From Cellvibrionaceae bacterium (lineage in GTDB: Bacteria > Pseudomonadota > Gammaproteobacteria > Pseudomonadales > Cellvibrionaceae), in NCBI GenBank assembly GCA_025800435.1, contig JAOXRV010000445.1:1-11070 (forward strand): a DNA stretch of 11,070 nt, written 5' to 3'. A model generated the notes under the pieces. The model saw only the letters and a program-made list of their open reading frames with translations, ran no database searches and was not told where the DNA came from. Below, one piece after another: positions 6,453 through 11,070 of this stretch. Made by a program: the position numbers and the translations under genes. Numbering within the stretch: the stretch's first letter is position 1; the number at the start of each line of letters is the position of its first letter.

Positions 6453-6540
6453 TTTATGCGTTCCTCAGAACCCCCTCCCCACCCCAAGGCTCGGCAACGA
6501 AGCCACTTTACGTGAGGCTTAAAAACAAAAAGAGAAAACG

Positions 6541-7707
6541 ATGGACTTTAATTTAAGCGAAGATCAACTTGCCTACCAAGAGGCGGCCCGGGCCTTTGCC
6601 GAGGGCGAGCTAATGCCCAATGCGGCGGCCTGGGATGAAAGCAAACACTTCCCCGTTGATGTCATTGCCAAAGCCGGCGAAATGGGCTTTTGCGCCATGT
6701 ACAGCCCCGGCGCCATCGGCGGCATGGATATGCAGCGCACCGACGCGGCCATTGTGCTCGAAGAGTTGGCCCGTGGCTGTACCGCCACCGCCGCCTTTAT
6801 CTCCATCCACAATATGGCCCTGTGGATGATTGCCAACTGGGGCAGCGAGCAAGCGGTGGCCGAGCTGTGCCCCAAACTGGTCACCGGCGAGCGGCTGCTC
6901 AGCTACTGCCTGACCGAGCCCAATGCGGGCAGCGATGCGGCCTCATTGCGCACCAGCGCCAAGCTCGACGGTGAACACTATGTGCTTAACGGCGGCAAGA
7001 TGTTTATCTCCGGCGCCGGCAGTACCCAAGTGCTGGTGGTGATGGCGCGTACCGGCAGCCAGGATGATGGTGCCCGCGGTATTAGCGCCTTTATCGTGCC
7101 AGCCGATGCCGAGGGCGTCAGCTATGGTAAGAACGAGCCCAAGCTGGGCTGGAACGCACAGCCTACCGCTGCCATCAGCTTTGAAAATGTTAGAATTCCC
7201 GCTCACTATCGTTTAGGTAAAGAAGGCGAAGGCTTTAAATTCGCCATGATGGGCCTAGACGGTGGGCGCATTAATATTGCCACCACCGCCGTGGGTACTG
7301 CCCAGGCGGCGCTGGAGGCAAGCAGCCGCTATATGAACGAGCGCAGTCAGTTTGGCAAAACCCTGGCCAACTTCCAGGCGCTGCAATTTAAGCTGGCGGA
7401 TATGGCCACCGAGTTAGTGGCGGCGCGGCAAATGGTGCGTTTGGCGGCCTTTAAACTCGATCAGGGCGACCCGGATAAAACCACCTACTGCGCCATGGCC
7501 AAACAGTTTGCCACCGATATTAGTTTTAAGGTGTGCAATGAGGCCATGCAAATTCACGGCGGCTACGGCTATTTGCGTGAATACCCACTTGAACGCTATG
7601 TGCGCGATAGCCGCGTGCATCAAATTTTAGAAGGCACCAACGAAGTCATGCGCATGCTGGTATCGCGCCGCATCTTGCAAGACGGAGCAACGGAGATAAT
7701 ACGATGA
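6541..7707 (+). CDS. Acyl-CoA dehydrogenase, probably isobutyryl-CoA dehydrogenase
   Basis: This FAD enzyme should oxidise isobutyryl-CoA to methacrylyl-CoA and pass electrons to electron-transfer flavoprotein. The 388 residues match short-chain acyl-CoA dehydrogenases. The N-terminal helical domain starts NLSEDQLAYQEAARAFA. The beta domain holds the flavin-contact motif YCLTEPNAGSDA (about 122-133) and GKMFISGAG. The C-terminal domain has RSQFGKTLANFQALQFKLAD, the signature QIHGGYGYLREYPLERYVRD (337-356) and QILEGTNEVMR. Glu364 in the latter is the expected catalytic base. Substrate choice is inferred from the cluster (mmsA, hydratase, hydrolase, mmsB), which supplies every later step from isobutyryl-CoA; 2-methylbutyryl-CoA is an alternative. 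Translation starts at 6541 after a modest AGAGA site. The gene overlaps the hydratase gene by 4 nt (ATGA). Confidence 0.9.
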   Translation: MDFNLSEDQLAYQEAARAFAEGELMPNAAAWDESKHFPVDVIAKAGEMGFCAMYSPGAIGGMDMQRTDAAIVLEELARGCTATAAFISIHNMALWMIANWGSEQAVAELCPKLVTGERLLSYCLTEPNAGSDAASLRTSAKLDGEHYVLNGGKMFISGAGSTQVLVVMARTGSQDDGARGISAFIVPADAEGVSYGKNEPKLGWNAQPTAAISFENVRIPAHYRLGKEGEGFKFAMMGLDGGRINIATTAVGTAQAALEASSRYMNERSQFGKTLANFQALQFKLADMATELVAARQMVRLAAFKLDQGDPDKTTYCAMAKQFATDISFKVCNEAMQIHGGYGYLREYPLERYVRDSRVHQILEGTNEVMRMLVSRRILQDGATEIIR

Positions 7708-8486
7708 GCGAAACCGGTCTACTTAAATACCAAACCCGCGGCCACACCACGATTATTACCATGAATAATCCCCCGGCCAATACCTGGACCCCAGAAAGTC
7801 TGCGCGAGCTAAAAGCCAAGGTCGAAGCGCTAAATGCGGATAAAGACAACTACGCCCTGATTATTGCCAGCGACAACGAAAAGTTCTTCAGCGCCGGCGC
7901 CGACCTCAACCGCTTTAACCACGACGACCAAGGCAAGGCCTTTGACTTTATCGGCGCCTTTGGCGAAGCCTTTGAAGCCCTGGCCCACTACAACGGCGTA
8001 TCGATAGCCGCGATTACCGGCTTTGCCATGGGCGGCGGTTTAGAAACTGCCCTGGCCTGCGATATTCGCGTCTGTGAAGAGCAGGCACAAATGGCCCTGC
8101 CCGAAGCGGCGGTGGGTTTACTGCCCGGCGGCTTGGGCTCTCAGCACCTGCCCTGGTTAGTGGGCGAAGCTTGGGCCAAGCGCATTATTCTATTGGGCGA
8201 GCGCGTCAAAGCCGACAAGGCCGAGCAGATCGGGTTGGTACAAGAAATCGTACCCACTGGCAGCGCCCTGGAAAAAGCCATTGAGCTGGCCGATAAGGTA
8301 GCCAATCAATCGCCCACCTCGGTGCGCGTGTGCAAAGAACTGATTATGGCCGCGCGCAACCAGACCATGAACTCCGCCCGCGCCCTGGAGCGCGAGCAGT
8401 TTGTCAAGCTGTGGCAAACCCAAGACCAAAAAGAAGGCGTGGCCGCGTTTATCGAGAAGCGCAAACCAGAGTGGAAAAATTGCTAG
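7704..8486 (+). CDS. Enoyl-CoA hydratase (methacrylyl-CoA hydratase)
   Basis: A 260-residue crotonase-fold enzyme that probably adds water to methacrylyl-CoA to give (S)-3-hydroxyisobutyryl-CoA. The oxyanion-hole motifs are KFFSAGADLNRF (about 60-71) and ITGFAMGGGLETALACDIRV (104-123). Both catalytic glutamates of true hydratases are present: Glu114 in GGGLE and Glu134 in ALPEAAVGLLPGG. That argues against an isomerase or hydrolase role. The region after the second Glu reads GLGSQHLPWLVG rather than the common GGTQRL, a variation within the family. The ATG at 7704 overlaps the dehydrogenase stop (ATGA), and GGAG lies 8 nt upstream, so the two genes are translationally coupled. The substrate is inferred from the neighbours. 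A 359-nt gap with two palindromic elements follows. Confidence 0.9.
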   Translation: MSETGLLKYQTRGHTTIITMNNPPANTWTPESLRELKAKVEALNADKDNYALIIASDNEKFFSAGADLNRFNHDDQGKAFDFIGAFGEAFEALAHYNGVSIAAITGFAMGGGLETALACDIRVCEEQAQMALPEAAVGLLPGGLGSQHLPWLVGEAWAKRIILLGERVKADKAEQIGLVQEIVPTGSALEKAIELADKVANQSPTSVRVCKELIMAARNQTMNSARALEREQFVKLWQTQDQKEGVAAFIEKRKPEWKNC

Positions 8487-8629
8487 TCGAATGTCCCAGC
8501 CGGCGCGCTTTTTAGGCGATAGCTGCGTTGGTCCAGTGCTCAGTCGGTCATGTACTCAATGTACACTCCCTCCCTGCGCGCTGGTCCGCCTTGCTCTCAC
8601 CTAAAAATCGCACCGTCTGAAACATTCGA
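8487..8629. repeat. Imperfect palindrome of about 143 bp after the hydratase gene
   Basis: The stretch folds back on itself over nearly its whole length. TCGAATGT (8487-8494) pairs with ACATTCGA (8622-8629), TTTTTAGG (8509-8516) with CCTAAAAA (8600-8607), and the centre is TGTAC (8551-8555) with GTACA (8561-8565) around a TCAAT loop. About three quarters of positions in the outer 37 bp of each arm match, with a small indel further in. It starts at the base after the stop codon. A second ATTCGAA follows at 8636-8642. It has no coding capacity and looks like a miniature mobile or extragenic palindromic element, unrelated in sequence to the element at 8671. Confidence 0.75.
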
Positions 8630-8670
8630 AATAAAATTCGAAGCCGCGTAACCGTGCTTTGCACATTGCA

Positions 8671-8780
8671 GAGCCTTGGGGTGGGGTTCGAGTCTGGGGG
8701 CTTGGGAGCCAGGGATGGCGGACGAGAGCTCCAGGGATGGATTTATGCGTCCCCCAGACTCGAACCCCGGCCCAAGGTTC
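8671..8780 (+). repeat. Palindromic intergenic element, copy 2
   Basis: The arms 8671-8700 and 8751-8780 match in 27 of 30 positions. The 5' arm starts with the same GAGCCTTGGGGTGGGG as copy 1 but then reads TTCGAGTCTGGGGG; the 3' arm has changed to match. The apical region repeats the copy 1 layout: GGGGGCTTGGGAG, hairpin, GGACGAGAGC, hairpin, ATTTATGCGT. Orientation relative to transcription is the same as in copy 1. It lies 65 nt ahead of the hydrolase start. The G-runs here are broken by a 9-nt loop, so quadruplex potential is weaker. Confidence 0.9.
8708..8741 (+). promoter_or_regulatory. Twin GGA-loop hairpins resembling CsrA/RsmA sites (copy 2)
   Basis: GCCA-GGGA-TGGC (8708-8719) and TCCA-GGGA-TGGA (8730-8741) are 4-bp stems with GGGA loops, again 22 nt apart. 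Each matches about 9 of 12 positions of the CsrA consensus. Compared with copy 1, the stem bases differ on both sides so that pairing is kept. Protein binding is inferred, not shown. Confidence 0.35.
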
Positions 8781-8845
8781 GGCGCCGAAGCCACCGAAGG
8801 TTACGCTTGGCTATTGCTGTCCACTAGTTATTAAAGAAAATAATC

Positions 8846-9952
8846 ATGTCAGAACTACCGGTTTTATTTGAAGAGCTTGCGGCCGCTGGCGGCAAGAAAA
8901 TTGGCATTGCCACCCTCAATGCCGAGAAGTCCCTCAACTCCCTAAACCTGCAAATGATCGATTTGCTGCAGGCGCGCTTTACCGCCTGGGAGCAAGACGA
9001 TGCCATCGCCTGTGTGTTTTTGCAGGGCAGCGGCGACAAAGCCTTTTGTGCCGGCGGCGATGTGGTGGCCCTGCACGGTGGCAGCGCCGCCTACGGCGAA
9101 CAAGTGCCCAACGACTACTGCCTAGAGTTTTTTACCCGCGAGTACGCCCTCGACTACCATATGCAAACCTATAAAAAACCCCTGATCGTTTGGGGGCACG
9201 GTATTGTTATGGGTGGCGGTTTGGGCCTAATGGACGCCGGCGGCCACCGGGTGGCCACCGAAACCAATCGCATGGCCATGCCCGAGGTTACCATTGGCCT
9301 CTACCCCGATGTGGGCGGCACTTGGTTTTTAAATCACGCGCCGGGCAGCACCGGTTTGTTTTTGGGCTTAACCGGTGCAAATATTAATGCCGCCGATGCC
9401 AAGTTTGTGGGCTTGGCCGATCGCTTAGTGGCCCAGCAGTACAAACAAGCGGTACTGAATGATCTGGTGGCCAGCGATTGGAGCGGCGATGCTGATGTTG
9501 TAGTGGCAAAAATTTTGCGCGGCTACGAGGCCCAATCCGTCGATAAAATGCCCGCCGGCAATGTCCAGGCAAACTACGAATTAATTAATCAGCTCTGCGA
9601 TGCCGACAGCACCGCTGAAATCTGCCAGCAACTATTGGATTACCAAAGCGATGATAAATGGCTCAATCGCGCCATCGATACCCTGCGCAATGGCTGTCCC
9701 GTTACCCCTCATTTGGTGGTGGCGCAAATGAAACATGGCGAGCATCTAGGCCTGGCCGATGTATTTCGGATGGAGTTGGTGATGTCGCGCCACTGCGCCG
9801 CCAAAGGCCATTTTAAAGAAGGCGTACGGGCGCTGCTGATCGATAAAGATCGCCAGCCCAACTGGCAACACAAATCAATTGATGAAGTCAGCCAAGCAGA
9901 AGTCGAAGCGTTTTTTGTGCCTTTCGATGATGACCCTTTAGCAAACTTATAG
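8846..9952 (+). CDS. 3-hydroxyisobutyryl-CoA hydrolase
   Basis: This crotonase-family thioesterase splits 3-hydroxyisobutyryl-CoA to free 3-hydroxyisobutyrate and CoA, which commits the carbon to the unusual free-acid step of valine breakdown. The 368-residue length separates it from ordinary 260-residue hydratases and fits the HIBCH (ECH_2) family. Visible motifs are KAFCAGGDVVALHGGS (about 65-80), the oxyanion loop WGHGIVMGGGLGLMDAG (116-132) and MAMPEVTIGLYPDVGGTWFL (143-162). In the last, Glu147 and Asp155 fall where the family's catalytic residues lie. The hydratase Glu of GGGLE is replaced (GGGLG), as expected for a hydrolase. The C-terminal half has the family-specific SRHCAAKGHFKEGVRALLID and ends FVPFDDDPLANL. 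The start at 8846 has only a weak AAAGAAAA-like site. mmsB follows after 13 nt. Confidence 0.94.
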   Translation: MSELPVLFEELAAAGGKKIGIATLNAEKSLNSLNLQMIDLLQARFTAWEQDDAIACVFLQGSGDKAFCAGGDVVALHGGSAAYGEQVPNDYCLEFFTREYALDYHMQTYKKPLIVWGHGIVMGGGLGLMDAGGHRVATETNRMAMPEVTIGLYPDVGGTWFLNHAPGSTGLFLGLTGANINAADAKFVGLADRLVAQQYKQAVLNDLVASDWSGDADVVVAKILRGYEAQSVDKMPAGNVQANYELINQLCDADSTAEICQQLLDYQSDDKWLNRAIDTLRNGCPVTPHLVVAQMKHGEHLGLADVFRMELVMSRHCAAKGHFKEGVRALLIDKDRQPNWQHKSIDEVSQAEVEAFFVPFDDDPLANL

Positions 9953-9965
9953 GAAGGAAGCCCGG

Positions 9966-10862
9966 ATGAGCAAAAACATCGCGTTTATCGGTTTGGGTAA
10001 TATGGGCGCCGGCATGGCCGCCAACTTGGTTAAGACGGGCTTTAGTGTCACCGCCTTTGACCTGCTGCCCGCCGCCCTGGAGGCCGCCGCGGCCAGCGGT
10101 TGTGATACTGCCAGCAGCGCCATCGAGGCAGTGGCCGGGGCCGAGGTGATTGTCTCCATGCTGCCCAATGGCCAAATTGTCGAAGATCTTTATATTCACC
10201 AAGATAAATTACTGGATGCTATCGATAACAGTGCTCTAGTGATCGACTGTTCAACCGTGGCCCCGGCCAATGCGCGCGCCATGATCGCCGCCGCCAGCGA
10301 GCGCGGTATTGCCGCCATCGACGCACCGGTTTCCGGTGGTGTGGCCGCCGCGGCCGCCGGCAGCTTGGCTTTTATGTGTGGCGGTGAAGAGTCCGCTTGT
10401 GCGGCCGCCAAGCCAATTCTGGAAGCCATGGGCGCCAATATTTTCCGCGCCGGTGAAGCCGGTGCGGGCCAGGTGGCCAAAATTTGTAACAATATGCTGC
10501 TGGCCATTCATATGACCGGCACCGCCGAGGCCTTGCAGCTGGGTATGGATAACGGTCTGGACCCGGCTGTGCTGTCCGAGATTATGCTAAAAAGCTCCGG
10601 CTGTAACTGGAGCCTGGAAAAATACAACCCGGTACCCGGTGTTATGGAAGGCGTGCCCGCCAATAATAACTATCAGGGTGGTTTTATGGTTGACCTAATG
10701 CTCAAAGACTTGGGTCTGGCGATGGAAGCTTCATTGGCGAGTAAATCATCAACGCCCATGGGCGCCGCTGCGCGCAACCTCTATAATCTGCATAAGAACA
10801 ATGGCGCCGCAGATAACGGCTCCATGGATTTCTCGTCAATTGCCGAGTTTTATAAGCGCTAA
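9966..10862 (+). CDS. mmsB: 3-hydroxyisobutyrate dehydrogenase
   Basis: The enzyme oxidises 3-hydroxyisobutyrate with NAD+ to methylmalonate semialdehyde, the substrate of MmsA. The 298 residues match the family length. The N-terminal Rossmann motif is IAFIGLGNMGAGMAANLVKT (about 5-24). It is followed by Asp32 in AFDLLP, which favours NAD+ over NADP+. Substrate-binding DAPVSGGVAAAAAGSLAFM (119-137) includes Ser123. The catalytic Lys172 sits in GAGQVAKICNNM, and a second conserved Lys247 in LMLKDLGLAME. The ATG at 9966 follows a strong GGAAGGAAG site, and the gene is 13 nt after the hydrolase, so the two are co-expressed. Glyoxylate or tartronate semialdehyde reductases share the fold, but the neighbours settle the role. 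It is the last gene of the cluster. Confidence 0.96.
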   Translation: MSKNIAFIGLGNMGAGMAANLVKTGFSVTAFDLLPAALEAAAASGCDTASSAIEAVAGAEVIVSMLPNGQIVEDLYIHQDKLLDAIDNSALVIDCSTVAPANARAMIAAASERGIAAIDAPVSGGVAAAAAGSLAFMCGGEESACAAAKPILEAMGANIFRAGEAGAGQVAKICNNMLLAIHMTGTAEALQLGMDNGLDPAVLSEIMLKSSGCNWSLEKYNPVPGVMEGVPANNNYQGGFMVDLMLKDLGLAMEASLASKSSTPMGAAARNLYNLHKNNGAADNGSMDFSSIAEFYKR

Positions 10863-10875
10863 AGTCAGATTTGTT

Positions 10876-10901
10876 CGAGCATGTTTGCAAGCTCGGGTTT
10901 T
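10876..10901 (+). terminator. Weak candidate terminator after mmsB
   Basis: CGAGC (10876-10880) pairs with GCTCG (10891-10895). A further TG/CA pair lies inside after one mismatch, and the stem is followed by GGTTTT. It begins 13 nt after the mmsB stop. The stem is short and the T-run is only four bases, so efficiency is doubtful. The remaining bases to the window end show no recognisable gene. Confidence 0.35.
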
Positions 10902-11070
10902 GATGGGGAAAACACTGCCCCTGGACTTGAAAATCGGGCTCCCTTACCGTCATTGCCGCGAACGCGCACTGCTGTCCGGGGAAAATTATGACCAGGCCTC
11001 CAGGGATAAAACCCAGCTTGAGGGGTAGGGGGCACTATCTCCGTTCCGAAAGCGCGCCATCCAGGCGCTG

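Larger units (their letters stand above)
6381..6492 (+). repeat. Palindromic intergenic element, copy 1
   Basis: The outer arms 6381-6407 and 6466-6492 are perfect 27-bp inverted repeats; the 5' arm begins GAGCCTTGGGGTGGGG. The 58-nt apical region holds two short perfect hairpins (6419-6430 and 6441-6452) joined by GGACGAGAGC. A second copy with the same layout is at 8671-8780. The element fills most of the 180-nt gap between mmsA and the acyl-CoA dehydrogenase gene. It contains no open frame. On the plus strand the 5' arm is extremely G-rich. Known dispersed palindromes of gammaproteobacteria (REP, ERIC) have other sequences; I could not assign this to a named family. Confidence 0.9.

Noticed and set aside
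8681..8700. tRNA T-arm-like GGTTCGAGTC in element copy 2
   Set aside because: The flanking bases do not form a T-stem, and no acceptor, anticodon or D-arm is found on either strand; the resemblance is coincidental.
10990..11020. CCAGGGAT-like stretch resembling the GGA hairpins of the palindromic elements
   Set aside because: The downstream half does not pair (TCCAGGGATAAA), and neither the linker nor the G-rich arms are present, so it is not a third copy.
10865..11068. Minus-strand frame of about 68 codons open to the right window edge
   Set aside because: It could be the end of a convergent gene, but the translation shows no family motif and has an irregular composition; too little sequence to call.

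Overview
The window looks like a chromosomal segment of a marine-type gammaproteobacterium. The mmsA/mmsB-type valine pathway genes, the DUF2167 protein, the AraC regulator and the G+C-moderate codon usage fit orders such as Cellvibrionales or Alteromonadales, but nothing seen here fixes the genus. No rRNA, tRNA, CRISPR array, transposase or phage gene was found.

Left part, all on the minus strand. Positions 1-374 hold the N-terminal 124 codons of a gene that runs off the window; it encodes a protein with repeated Ig-like modules, probably a large secreted or surface protein. Upstream of it is a 372-nt non-coding stretch with a possible sigma70-type promoter, an inverted repeat and leader hairpins. 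Next comes a DUF2167 membrane protein (747-1715). Then follows a compact three-gene block read from right to left: a lipoprotein with a trypsin-like serine protease domain (start 4591), a small exported protein of unknown function (start 3380) and an AraC-family regulator (start 2795). Gaps inside this block are about 10 nt, so it is probably one transcript.

Right part, plus strand (4855-10862). Five genes encode the whole distal valine pathway from isobutyryl-CoA to propionyl-CoA. In reaction order they are isobutyryl-CoA dehydrogenase (6541-7707), methacrylyl-CoA hydratase (7704-8486), 3-hydroxyisobutyryl-CoA hydrolase (8846-9952), 3-hydroxyisobutyrate dehydrogenase mmsB (9966-10862) and methylmalonate-semialdehyde dehydrogenase mmsA (4855-6360). 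In map order mmsA comes first. The cluster and the protease block diverge from a roughly 263-nt region that contains a perfect 12-bp palindrome and a TATAAT box.

The most unusual content is non-coding. Two gaps inside the valine cluster (6361-6540 and 8487-8845) carry two copies of one palindromic element of about 110 bp. Each copy has a 27-30 bp outer stem and an apical region with two small hairpins, each displaying an NGGA tetraloop flanked by CA and TG. This closely resembles CsrA/RsmA binding sites. Between the copies both the small stems and the large arms change in a base-pair-preserving way. A third, unrelated imperfect palindrome of about 143 bp begins immediately after the hydratase stop codon. 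These elements divide the cluster into mmsA, then dehydrogenase-hydratase, then hydrolase-mmsB, and could affect RNA processing, stability or translation of the segments.
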